Below, one piece after another: positions 17,168 to 24,544 of a stretch of 44,521 bases of DNA. This DNA is from an uncultured Saprospiraceae bacterium (lineage in GTDB: Bacteria; Bacteroidota; Bacteroidia; Chitinophagales; Saprospiraceae): the NCBI GenBank assembly GCA_937872385.1, contig CALMSO010000042.1, positions 1-44,521 of the forward strand. Reading direction: 5' to 3'. Made by a program: the position numbers and the translations under genes. Below the pieces are notes generated by a model. That model did no database searches, was not told the DNA's origin, and worked only from the letters and a program-made list of their open reading frames with translations. Within the stretch, counting starts at the first letter, position 1. The number at the start of each line of letters is the position of its first letter.

Positions 17168-17182
17168 AATTGATTATCAATT
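17168..17182. promoter_or_regulatory. Palindrome between receptor and lipoprotein genes
   Basis: AATTGAT-T-ATCAATT, with perfect 7-base arms, lies 39 bp upstream of the lipoprotein start. It is AT-rich and could be an operator or a weak hairpin; no function is assigned. Confidence 0.35.
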
Positions 17183-17244
17183 TTTAAAAAATACTTTTCC
17201 CATTGCATGTTTTGCAAGCAGCACGGCGGAATGCCAAAGCTTTC

Positions 17245-19584
17245 TCAGCGTAGGTTTCCGAATGGAATTTTCACCCTCAACGCGATGTTGCGGCCCGGCT
17301 CGTCGGCAAAATACCGGAAGCGATTCAAGTACTCCCGATAACTTTCATCCAGCAGGTTGATAATGGTCAATCCGGCTTCGATGGGCTGTTTTTTCAAGTA
17401 AAAAGTAGCACCGGCTTCCAGATCGAACCGGGTGTAGCCGGGCGGCGGCGGGGCATAGTCAGTGTTGGCCGGTACACGGGTTTGTTGCAATACATTCACC
17501 ATTGTAAACCGGATAAAAGGGGCATTATTGGTATTGGCGTTATTGCCAAAAGTATATTTTAAACTGTGCTGAAACTGGTCGGCGGGCATAAAAATGATGT
17601 AATCCTCAAGTCGCCGATTCCGTGCGCGTAGCAGAGATAAGCGCGACTCGGCCGTCCAGCCGGGTACAAATTCGTAGTTTAAGCTCCAGTCAAGCCCCAT
17701 CAGTCGGGCATCGGTTTGATTGTAATCAAAAGCAGGAAAAGCACCGCGGATGGTTAATTGGGGCTGATCGCGGGGTTCGAGGAAAATAAAATCCCGGACG
17801 AGGTTGTAATACAAATTGAGCGAAGCGCTGAGGTTCTTTTTATTGTCCAATTCTACAGTCAGGCTTTGGTTGAGTGCGCGCTCTGGTCGCAGGTTGGGGT
17901 TGCCACGCTCGTAAGATGCCGAGCCGTGGTGTACGCCATCGCTGTACAATTCGCTGACGTGCGGTGCCCGCCAAGCAGAAGCTACATTGAGGCGAAGGGA
18001 AACTAACTTCGGCAACCGATAAATGGCCCCGAAAGTACCGGAAAGATTGCTAAAGGCGAGGTCTTCACCAATGGTATCACGGCCTTGCCGCCCAATGGAC
18101 ATCCAGCGGTAGTCATAGCGTAGTCCGGCTTCTAATTCCAGCGGGAAAGGATAATTTTTCCAACGCTCAATCCAGAATACGCCACCATTATAAGTGATGT
18201 AATTCGGTATCAGTGCGCCGCGGGCGGTGGAGTTGCGCTGTCGCATAAAGCTCAGCCCGAGGTCGCCGCGCAGATTCATAACCGGCTTGTGCTCCCACAC
18301 TAAGTCGGCGGTATGGGTAGTTATTTCAAACTGAATGCTGGGATTGTCAATGGCGTCGGGCAGTTGATTGAATAAGCGGTGTGCATCGTACTCGCGGCGG
18401 AAATTGAATTGGCGGGAGAGTAGCAAACTCAGTTTACCGGCCTCGCTCATTTTCAGTACGCTATTGATTTTGAACAATTCGTGCTCGATACGCTGCTGCG
18501 GCCGCCCGATTTCGTAGGAAAAAGCACCGTCCCGGAGAGGGCGTTCGCGCTCGATGGCGTTGAGCAGATCGGTGACATTGCCAATGTGTGCGCTCCGCAT
18601 GATGCCGAGAATCGTATTGAACTGCGAGTAGAAGGTTTCTATCTCAAATTTGTCTTGCTTCAGGCCCACTGCCCAGGAAAAATTGTACTCCTCTATGCCC
18701 GTATTTTCGAGAAAATAGTCAGGCGTTTGGAGGTTGCCGCCTCTTTTGAGCGTCCCTTGGATGCGCCCGCTTAGGGGTAGCTTACCGCTCAGTCGGGTTT
18801 GCAGCATCGCGGAAGCGACCCCCATTTGCCCATTGGAAAAACCTTGCGTATTGAATTCGCCGCCGAAGCCTTCCTCTTCTGGCAATGCACGCGGCTCTAC
18901 AAGAATGACCCCACCAATGGCATCCGAACCATAGCGCACTCCGGCTGCTCCTTTAATGATGCGCACTCGGTCAGCAATGAAAGGATCAATCTCCGGTGCG
19001 TGCTCAAGCCCCCACTGCTGTCCTTCCTGCCGCACGCCGTTGTTGAGCACCACAATGCGGTTGCCGTGCATACCTTGAATAACCGGTTTGGCAATCGTAG
19101 CGCCCGTATTAAGTGTAGTGATACCAGCGAGCCTTTTCAATGACTCGCCCAGCGGAAGCCCTTGGGTAGAAGCGAGTTCGGCTCCTGACAACTCGTCGGT
19201 GGCACGGGTGCTTTGCAGCGCGATGGCTTCGCCTGTGACAATAATGCGGTCTAACTGAATGGCCGTTTCGTGTAATCGGAAGTCCCGAGTCAGGTTACTT
19301 TGTAGTTGCAGCGGGTGCTCCTTGTGGTCGCAGCCTACCATTGAACACACCAAAGTATAATTGCCTGCGCAAAGATTGTCAATCCGATAATAACCCTGCT
19401 CGTCCGCAATAGCACCAACATTAGCCTCCTGGATGGCCACATTCGCAAAAGCCAGTGGCTCGCCCGTAACGGCATTCAGCACCCGGCCACTAATGCTAAG
19501 CGTACATTGCTGCCCTGGCAACAGTACCGGCATCCACAGTAGCCACAGCCCCAACAACCAGTAGTTTTTTCTGTAATCAATCAT
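17245..19584 (-). CDS. TonB-dependent receptor, ZnuD-like, probable zinc uptake
   Basis: Start is placed at ATG 19584, giving a 779-residue protein beginning MIDYRKNYWLLGLWLLW, a signal peptide. The longer frame to 19716 would run through the promoter and operator. After the signal come a carboxypeptidase-regulatory-like domain (about 28-105), a plug domain with IQGMHGNRIVVLNNGVRQEG, and a barrel ending in aromatic strands. ELYSDGVHHGSASYERGNPN resembles the segment with GVHH and GN(P/R)xL seen in ZnuD-type zinc receptors. The Fur-family gene, the His-rich lipoprotein and the shared operator support zinc as substrate. Heme or another metal complex remains possible. Confidence 0.88.
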   Translation of the reverse strand: MIDYRKNYWLLGLWLLWMPVLLPGQQCTLSISGRVLNAVTGEPLAFANVAIQEANVGAIADEQGYYRIDNLCAGNYTLVCSMVGCDHKEHPLQLQSNLTRDFRLHETAIQLDRIIVTGEAIALQSTRATDELSGAELASTQGLPLGESLKRLAGITTLNTGATIAKPVIQGMHGNRIVVLNNGVRQEGQQWGLEHAPEIDPFIADRVRIIKGAAGVRYGSDAIGGVILVEPRALPEEEGFGGEFNTQGFSNGQMGVASAMLQTRLSGKLPLSGRIQGTLKRGGNLQTPDYFLENTGIEEYNFSWAVGLKQDKFEIETFYSQFNTILGIMRSAHIGNVTDLLNAIERERPLRDGAFSYEIGRPQQRIEHELFKINSVLKMSEAGKLSLLLSRQFNFRREYDAHRLFNQLPDAIDNPSIQFEITTHTADLVWEHKPVMNLRGDLGLSFMRQRNSTARGALIPNYITYNGGVFWIERWKNYPFPLELEAGLRYDYRWMSIGRQGRDTIGEDLAFSNLSGTFGAIYRLPKLVSLRLNVASAWRAPHVSELYSDGVHHGSASYERGNPNLRPERALNQSLTVELDNKKNLSASLNLYYNLVRDFIFLEPRDQPQLTIRGAFPAFDYNQTDARLMGLDWSLNYEFVPGWTAESRLSLLRARNRRLEDYIIFMPADQFQHSLKYTFGNNANTNNAPFIRFTMVNVLQQTRVPANTDYAPPPPGYTRFDLEAGATFYLKKQPIEAGLTIINLLDESYREYLNRFRYFADEPGRNIALRVKIPFGNLR

Positions 19585-19628
19585 CCGGTGCAAACGCTTT
19601 CCTATTCGCTTATTTTGAAACAATGCTG

Positions 19629-19636
19629 CAAAAATA
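19629..19636 (-). promoter_or_regulatory. Bacteroidota-type -7 element of the receptor gene
   Basis: The minus strand reads TATTTTTG, matching TAnnTTTG. The palindromic operator at 19645-19661 covers the spacer and the expected -33 region, so a bound repressor would block this promoter. Confidence 0.6.
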
Positions 19637-19644
19637 AAACAATT

Positions 19645-19661
19645 TTGCAACAACGTTGCAA
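19645..19661. promoter_or_regulatory. Palindromic operator, probable Zur box (receptor promoter)
   Basis: TTGCAAC-AAC-GTTGCAA has perfect 7-base arms. The inner 15 bases recur exactly at 20889-20903, before merC. It lies 61 bp upstream of the receptor start and 152 bp from the divergent fur-family gene. Confidence 0.75.
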
Positions 19662-19812
19662 TTGTTTTGTAAATTTGTTGCGTTAAATGTTTCTTATGAA
19701 AAGTAATTTGCACCACTTCCGCTAAGTGGCTCTATATGGCAACTAATTGTACAAAAAAGGCGTTATTTGGAAAAAGTATATTCATTTTGATCACATTAGG
19801 ACATAATCTGCT

Positions 19813-20229
19813 ATGAATCAACGCGCCGAAGCATTGCTGGAGGTGCATCGCCTCCGAAAAACCGCCGTTAGGATGCAAGTACTGGACATTTTCCTCCAGG
19901 CGAATGTAGCCCTTGCCCAAAGCGATATCGAACGTCATTTTGAACAAATTGACCGCATTACTCTGTATCGTACCTTAAAAACTTTTGAAGACAAAGGGCT
20001 GATTCACAAGGCTATTGACGGAAGCGACAAGCCCAAATACGCCCTTTGCCATAGCGGCTGCGATGCGCATACACACCACGATCATCACGCCCATTTTCAT
20101 TGTGCCGATTGTGGCCAAACCTACTGCCTCGATGAAGTGGAGGCACCTCCCATCAAAGCGCCCGGCGGGTTTCAAGTGGTGGCGACGCACTTAGTGGTAA
20201 CGGGGAAATGCGAATTTTGTGTAGAATAG
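19813..20229 (+). CDS. Fur-family metalloregulator, probable Zur
   Basis: The 138-residue protein has an N-terminal winged helix (about 8-72, with RKTAVRMQVLDIF and ITLYRTLKTFEDKGLI). A dimerisation and metal-binding half follows. Two CxxC pairs, Cys97/Cys100 and Cys133/Cys136, form the structural zinc site, and a stretch rich in histidine (86-96) holds candidate sensing ligands. It is divergent from the receptor gene and starts a plus-strand group of metal-linked genes. Length and motifs fit Fur/Zur/PerR; zinc sensing is inferred from the His-rich lipoprotein, the MerC protein and the ZnuD-like receptor. It probably binds the TGCAAC-N3-GTTGCA palindrome. Confidence 0.85.
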   Translation: MNQRAEALLEVHRLRKTAVRMQVLDIFLQANVALAQSDIERHFEQIDRITLYRTLKTFEDKGLIHKAIDGSDKPKYALCHSGCDAHTHHDHHAHFHCADCGQTYCLDEVEAPPIKAPGGFQVVATHLVVTGKCEFCVE

Positions 20230-20272
20230 AATATACTGATAGACAAATTTTTACGTATAAATTTTATACCTT

Positions 20273-20737
20273 ATGAAAATAATTGCCCAACTTTTATCAT
20301 ACGGGCTGGCTGCCCTCCTGGTTACAGCTTGCAATACATCCAAAAAAGAAGACCCCCAACTCAAAGAGGCTGCCGACGTGCATCTCGAGGCCATGCAAAT
20401 TGAAAAGCAAATGAAGCCCCAATTGGCAGAACTTGTACAACTCAAAAACAGCATCAACATACAGGGACGCGAACTGACCGCCGAAGAAATCGCTTTAGTA
20501 CAACAGATCGAAGCCCTCGAAGCCAGCTATTCCTTTTGGGAAGAAAATCATGTGGAAGTGCCCGGCTATGACCATCACGACCACGACGACCACGATCATG
20601 ACCACCATCATCACCACGGGCCTAAGCTCGACCTCTCGCCTGCCGATATGCTATTGGTGCAACAAGAATTCCGCGACAGCATCCGCGCCATTCAACAGCG
20701 CGTGGAAGCAACCTTGCAAGCAGCCAAACAGCAATAA
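20273..20737 (+). CDS. Histidine-rich lipoprotein, probable zinc-binding
   Basis: The 154-residue product has a lipoprotein signal peptide with lipobox LVTAC (Cys20). The mature part is mostly helical and charged. A cluster at residues 101-115 contains eleven histidines alternating with aspartates, a pattern typical of zinc-binding loops in zinc chaperones and transporters. It lies 43 bp after the fur-family gene and is followed by a hairpin, so the two probably form one unit. A periplasmic or outer-membrane zinc store or chaperone is the natural guess. No domain family was recognised. Confidence 0.75.
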   Translation: MKIIAQLLSYGLAALLVTACNTSKKEDPQLKEAADVHLEAMQIEKQMKPQLAELVQLKNSINIQGRELTAEEIALVQQIEALEASYSFWEENHVEVPGYDHHDHDDHDHDHHHHHGPKLDLSPADMLLVQQEFRDSIRAIQQRVEATLQAAKQQ

Positions 20738-20789
20738 TTTTTGTTAAAATACGGGAAATACCCAATACCACCAACAAACAACCACCCCA

Positions 20790-20818
20790 CGTAAAGCTCT
20801 GTAAATAAATACTTTACG
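20790..20818 (+). terminator. Hairpin after the His-rich lipoprotein gene
   Basis: CGTAAAG (20790-20796) pairs with CTTTACG (20812-20818) around a 15-base loop, followed by a short T-run. It separates the zur unit from the merC promoter; the U-run is weak. Confidence 0.5.
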
Positions 20819-20882
20819 GCGTTTTAGAACTACTTTAACAAATATTTCCGGCGGATTTCTTTCAGGTTTCGCGCATTCTACT

Positions 20883-20890
20883 TACATTTG
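20883..20890 (+). promoter_or_regulatory. Bacteroidota-type -7 element of merC
   Basis: TACATTTG matches TAnnTTTG exactly and overlaps the left edge of the palindromic operator. A TTTC lies 19 bp upstream as a possible -33 element. The 5' leader would be only about 10 bases. Confidence 0.6.
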
Positions 20891-20903
20891 CAACAACGTT
20901 GCA
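20889..20903. promoter_or_regulatory. Palindromic operator, probable Zur box (merC promoter)
   Basis: TGCAAC-AAC-GTTGCA is identical to the core of the site at the receptor promoter. It overlaps the -7 element and ends four bases before the merC start codon, a position suited to repression. Confidence 0.75.
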
Positions 20904-20906
20904 TTT

Positions 20907-21299
20907 ATGAAAGAAAAATTTTTTCAACCGCATCTCGATTTTTTTGGTTTTTCTGCCTCTTTGTTGTGCGCAGTGCATTGCATGGCAGTACCATTAGTGG
21001 TTACTTTTGGTGCGCTGGGCGGGTTGGCGTGGTTGACCAACCCCTGGGTAGAAATCACCCTGATTGCCGCCAGCATCTGGATTGCGAGTTGGTCGCTGGC
21101 CCGCAGTTATTTCAAGCACCACCGGCGTTTCACGGCTATCAGCATCGTAGCGGGAGGCTTCGCGCTGCTCATTGTCAGTCGGTTTGTAGCCCACGAATGG
21201 GAGCCAATTATGGCAGTGCTCGGCGGTGTCGCCATTGCTACCGCACACTGGATTAACTGGCGATTGTGTCGGCAATGCAACAATTGCTCGATTGCATAA
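20907..21299 (+). CDS. MerC-domain inner-membrane protein
   Basis: The 130-residue protein matches the MerC family: four helices, with DFFGFSASLLCAVHCMAVPL carrying the CxxxC pair Cys21/Cys25 in the first helix. The C-terminus ends RLCRQCNNCSIA with three more cysteines. MerC proteins move mercury or other soft and divalent metals across the inner membrane. In Bacteroidota they often sit beside Fur-family and metal-uptake genes, and the operator shared with the receptor suggests zinc-responsive control here. The start at 20907 follows the promoter closely and fits the family N-terminus. Confidence 0.88.
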   Translation: MKEKFFQPHLDFFGFSASLLCAVHCMAVPLVVTFGALGGLAWLTNPWVEITLIAASIWIASWSLARSYFKHHRRFTAISIVAGGFALLIVSRFVAHEWEPIMAVLGGVAIATAHWINWRLCRQCNNCSIA

Positions 21300-21313
21300 A
21301 ATAAAAACCTGAA

Positions 21314-21372
21314 AGCGCCAACGATTTTGTCCCTTGGCGCTGTCTATAAAAGAAGGACAGTTTTGTCTGTCC
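21314..21372 (+). other. Two consecutive perfect hairpins after merC
   Basis: AGCGCCAA (21314-21321) pairs with TTGGCGCT (21334-21341), and GGACAG (21355-21360) pairs with CTGTCC (21367-21372). Neither is followed by a U-run. They may protect the merC transcript end or form part of a structured leader. Confidence 0.55.
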
Positions 21373-21427
21373 GCAAATACTTTTCTAAGTGTTTGATTAG
21401 CAATTTCTTGCCGGAAAGGAAGGCTCC

Positions 21428-21454
21428 AAAACCGCTCTTTTCCGGTTTTTTTTT
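21428..21454 (+). terminator. Rho-independent terminator before the DUF3299 gene
   Basis: AAAACCG (21428-21434) pairs with CGGTTTT (21443-21449), followed by further T residues to 21454. It lies 47 bp before the DUF3299 start codon, so that gene would depend on read-through or a promoter not recognised here. Confidence 0.6.
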
Positions 21455-21500
21455 GAACATTGCAAACCGAAACTACCCTTCCCGAAACTTGTTTAATTGG

Positions 21501-22106
21501 ATGATGATCATACCAAGTACCTTATTTGTCGGTTTATCCGCTACCCTATTGGTGCTGTTGCTGCTCACTGCCTGCGGCCCGACGCCCGACGCTGAAAGCA
21601 CAACGGCAGCCCCTTTGCCAGCAGCTACCGATACCGTAGCCAATGCCCTGCTGGCGCCCGTTCTGGAACCAGTAGCGCTGGACTCGTCGTATTTCACTTT
21701 CCAGGATGGCTATATCGAACTCAACTGGAAAATCCTCGCCAATGTCAATTTTGAAGAAAAATACAACGACCTGGTAGAAAGTTACATCCTCTATCCAGCC
21801 TTTGAGCCAGTGGTGCAAATGCTCGACGGGCAGCCAGTGCGCATCCGGGGCTACGTCATCCCGATTGATGAAACTGGCGTAGAAAATCTACTCGTGCTGT
21901 CGGCTTTTCCGTTCAGCAACTGTTTTTTTTGTGGCAATGCTGGGCCGGAGTCCATCATGGAGGTGCGCCTAAAAGAAGAAGGCAAGCGCTTCAAAATGGA
22001 CGAGCAAATCACGTTTCGCGGCACACTCCGGCTCAACGACTCGGACGTATATGCCCTGAATTATATCCTCGAATCAGCCGAGCAGGTAGGCAGAAGCAAG
22101 CGCTGA
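21501..22106 (+). CDS. DUF3299-type lipoprotein
   Basis: Start is set at ATG 21501, which gives a lipoprotein signal peptide with lipobox LLTAC (Cys25); the longer frame from 21327 covers the hairpins and terminator. The 201-residue product carries the DUF3299 features QPVRIRGYVIPID and FSNCFFCGNAGPESIMEV with Cys141 and Cys144. Members are periplasmic or exported proteins of unknown function, often near metal-transport genes. The CxxC pair suggests metal binding. It is the last gene of the plus-strand zinc group. Confidence 0.8.
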   Translation: MMIIPSTLFVGLSATLLVLLLLTACGPTPDAESTTAAPLPAATDTVANALLAPVLEPVALDSSYFTFQDGYIELNWKILANVNFEEKYNDLVESYILYPAFEPVVQMLDGQPVRIRGYVIPIDETGVENLLVLSAFPFSNCFFCGNAGPESIMEVRLKEEGKRFKMDEQITFRGTLRLNDSDVYALNYILESAEQVGRSKR

Positions 22107-22210
22107 GTAGGGTGCACATTTTTTTGCCTGTCACACAATTTTTTTATTTTCAATGCGTTCTCATTGCATTAAAACTTTTTCCTGCTTCGATTATTAATTT
22201 CTTACATTAC

Positions 22211-22227
22211 TTGCATCAAGGATGCGA
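22211..22227. promoter_or_regulatory. Degenerate Zur-box-like palindrome before the secreted-protein gene
   Basis: TTGCATC-AAG-GATGCGA has perfect 5-base inner arms GCATC/GATGC and the same three-base spacer as the two TGCAAC-N3-GTTGCA sites. CTTACATT lies just upstream, as it does before the merC copy. It ends 79 bp before the start codon at 22307. Confidence 0.4.
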
Positions 22228-22306
22228 TTCCTTTTATATTATTACGCTTCGGTTTTAAGAGTTATTATTTCCAAACTATTTTCTAATTACTTAAAACCGT
22301 TTTATT

Positions 22307-22765
22307 ATGAATCTCAAACCCATTTTCAGCATTCTTGTAATCGTTGCTATGATTACTACCTACGCGCAGGCTCAAAAAGTTCAAACCGGTAAAGCCTTGA
22401 TTATCAATACGACTAGCAAGGCCGAAGTGGACAGAATCAAGGAAGCCCTGAAAGATGCCGACCCGAGTACCTACCGTTTGACCATTACAACCGATGTAAA
22501 AGGAAAGCCCAAAACTACAACGCTTGGCTCGGCTCCCGTTAGTGAAGTAAATAAAATAAAGGGCGCCACTAAGCTGGGAAGTGCCAGAGGTGGTTATACT
22601 GCTTCCGACGTGGTTGTTATCGTCAAGGTTATTACCAGCGGATATGAGCTGCGCGACAACATTCTGAAACAGATGGACGCCAAACTTTCAAAATCGGCTG
22701 TCGTTGATTTTAACTATCAAGTTGACAAGTCAAACCAATTGAAAGTCAGCAAGGTAGGTAACTAA
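22307..22765 (+). CDS. Small secreted protein of unknown function
   Basis: The 152-residue protein has a signal peptide ending near YAQA (residue 22), giving a mature protein of about 130 residues with high Lys and Thr and no cysteine. No domain was recognised. It could be an alpha/beta domain with the repeated pattern KAEVDRIKEAL and SEVNKIKGA. A perfect 10-bp hairpin follows, then two plus-strand genes for a single-TM protein and an HTTM-type membrane protein. Position is that of the precursor gene in Sdp-like systems, but there is no sequence resemblance to SdpC. Confidence 0.75.
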   Translation: MNLKPIFSILVIVAMITTYAQAQKVQTGKALIINTTSKAEVDRIKEALKDADPSTYRLTITTDVKGKPKTTTLGSAPVSEVNKIKGATKLGSARGGYTASDVVVIVKVITSGYELRDNILKQMDAKLSKSAVVDFNYQVDKSNQLKVSKVGN

Positions 22766-22781
22766 AAATTGCTTCACCCAG

Positions 22782-22807
22782 GGGCTGCCGATAGCCGTCG
22801 GCAGCCC
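22782..22807 (+). terminator. Strong 10-bp hairpin after the secreted-protein gene
   Basis: GGGCTGCCGA (22782-22791) pairs perfectly with TCGGCAGCCC (22798-22807) around a six-base loop. The U-run is poor. It would partly terminate or stabilise the upstream message, 20 bp before the next start codon. Confidence 0.7.
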
Positions 22808-22826
22808 TTCACATATTATTTATGCT

Positions 22827-23318
22827 ATGAAATCACGTCCAATTATTATATTCCTATGTTTCCATTTTATCACTATTATTATTGGCGCTATTGTATTGCC
22901 TTTTGGCAAATGCAACCTCGGCTATGCAGGCCGTTTACTTGATGTTTATGCCTCGTGGACCGGCGGCGGGCATGGTTATTCTTTTTTCTCACCGGATGTC
23001 GGTTATCAAAATGTGGCTAAAGTGTTTATTTTAACCGAAAATGATTCATTGCTGGTGGAAGCTTTTGGCGGTAATAAAACCCATCTTGATGCCCGAATCA
23101 GTGCTTTTATTCACTCTGCCTACAATATCAAGGTCTATGAACTCAATGCAAGACTGCTTGCTGCTTATGTATTCGGCATATACCCTGAGGCCAAAGTAGT
23201 GGAAATATCATTAGGTAAATATATCATTCCTAATTTAAACGAGTATGCAACCAATCCTGAGCCTGATTTTTCGGCTTATTATGAAGGTACTTACAGTAGA
23301 GTTTTACATCCGAAGTAA
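22827..23318 (+). CDS. Single-TM protein with FFSPDVG motif (SdpA-like position)
   Basis: The 163-residue product has one N-terminal hydrophobic segment (about 5-26) and a mature domain containing GYSFFSPDVGY (50-60). A similar W/Y-x-FF-(A/S/T)-x-(N/D) motif is found in small proteins encoded next to HTTM-domain genes, including SdpA and DUF5819-type proteins. The length agrees with SdpA (about 160). It precedes the HTTM gene by 164 bp. Assignment to the SdpA family by profile could not be made from reading alone; the pairing is the main evidence. Confidence 0.65.
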   Translation: MKSRPIIIFLCFHFITIIIGAIVLPFGKCNLGYAGRLLDVYASWTGGGHGYSFFSPDVGYQNVAKVFILTENDSLLVEAFGGNKTHLDARISAFIHSAYNIKVYELNARLLAAYVFGIYPEAKVVEISLGKYIIPNLNEYATNPEPDFSAYYEGTYSRVLHPK

Positions 23319-23482
23319 ATACTTGATGCAACCCCATTTATAGCGACTTTCGCTACTCGCTGTCCGTTTTTAACAACACAAATCATTGATAATGAGCATT
23401 TTAACCAATATTAAGTAATCGGACATTATTATTTAGCTCAACAGTTAGCCAAAACACTATAAACCATATAAAACCACGACGC

Positions 23483-24436
23483 ATGACTTTGTTTAAGGAA
23501 AACCACGACGCAATAGCACATAATCCTAACTGGCTATCGCTACTTAGAATAGGCGTGGCGCTTGTTCTGATCGTAAAAATCACAGCAGAATTTCAACATG
23601 CCTATGTCATTTACAGTTCGCAGGGCATCATACAAGGCGTAGTAAATGAAAAAATATTCACGCCTTACACCCTTACCTTACACCAACTGTTCAATCTGGT
23701 ATCTGCATGGATGGCGGAAGACGTTTTTATTAATGTCTTTTTTATTATTTGTTTTTTGCTGGCTATCGTTCTGTTAGTGGGTTGGCAGACACGTATAGTT
23801 GCCATTGCTTGCTGGTTATTTCATGTCTGTTTGTTCAATAACAGCCCCTTAGTATCTTATGGCGTGGACAGTTTTTTATTAAGTTTGTTATTTTATTGTT
23901 GCATTTTTCCGGCACACCTTACTTGGTCTATAGATTGCTGGCGGCATCATTATAATTATAATACCAATCATTTACGCCAATATCAATTTTTCCTGCAGTT
24001 ACACCTATCAGTAGTATATTTGGTGGCTGGAGTAGCTAAATTACAAGGCGTTACTTGGCTCAATGGGGAAGCAGTATGGTACGCCATCAGCCAGCCACAG
24101 TTTCAGTCTTGGTTTAGTTCACCATTTATGAATTTCGCTGCAAAATTTCCATTCATTATATATGCATTGACCTGGAGTACGCTCTTTGTAGAAATTGGCT
24201 ATGGGTTTTTCATCTGGTTCAAACGGGTACGGGCATTTTTCTTTATCGCTGTTATTATGATGCATTTTTTCATAGGAATTGTTATGCAATTACAGCTTTT
24301 TGCTTTTGTTATGATTGTTTTTAACATAGCGGCTTTTGGCACATTAATATATGCTGACCTTACAGAAATGGCACGAAAAATACGCAAACGTCAGCCCCAA
24401 ACAGTAGTATCGCCGTCCATCAAAGTAATTTCTTAA
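23483..24436 (+). CDS. HTTM-domain (SdpB-like) membrane protein
   Basis: The 317-residue protein has about seven to eight hydrophobic helices. The arrangement NWLSLLRIGVALVLI at the start, SYGVDSFLLSLLFYC in the middle and LQLHLSVVYLVAGVAKLQG before WLNGEAVWYAISQPQF is that of the HTTM family, which includes SdpB and vitamin-K-dependent gamma-carboxylase relatives. The carboxylase domain proper is absent. In Bacillus, SdpA and SdpB (about 320 residues) are needed to produce the SDP toxin from SdpC. The small partner gene upstream matches that organisation. Confidence 0.8.
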   Translation: MTLFKENHDAIAHNPNWLSLLRIGVALVLIVKITAEFQHAYVIYSSQGIIQGVVNEKIFTPYTLTLHQLFNLVSAWMAEDVFINVFFIICFLLAIVLLVGWQTRIVAIACWLFHVCLFNNSPLVSYGVDSFLLSLLFYCCIFPAHLTWSIDCWRHHYNYNTNHLRQYQFFLQLHLSVVYLVAGVAKLQGVTWLNGEAVWYAISQPQFQSWFSSPFMNFAAKFPFIIYALTWSTLFVEIGYGFFIWFKRVRAFFFIAVIMMHFFIGIVMQLQLFAFVMIVFNIAAFGTLIYADLTEMARKIRKRQPQTVVSPSIKVIS

Positions 24437-24544
24437 AGCTTATGTTGTTGACAAGGTATCATGACAATATCATTTTTATAAGGGCTAAACATTTTTAATA
24501 ATTTACCTGTTAATATCGCATCAAGTCTGACAATATCCAAAACC

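Noticed and set aside
17213..17227. TTGCA-N5-TGCAA as a third zinc operator
   Set aside because: The arms match but the spacing is two bases shorter than in the two identical sites, and it lies after the receptor stop codon, 84 bp from the lipoprotein start.
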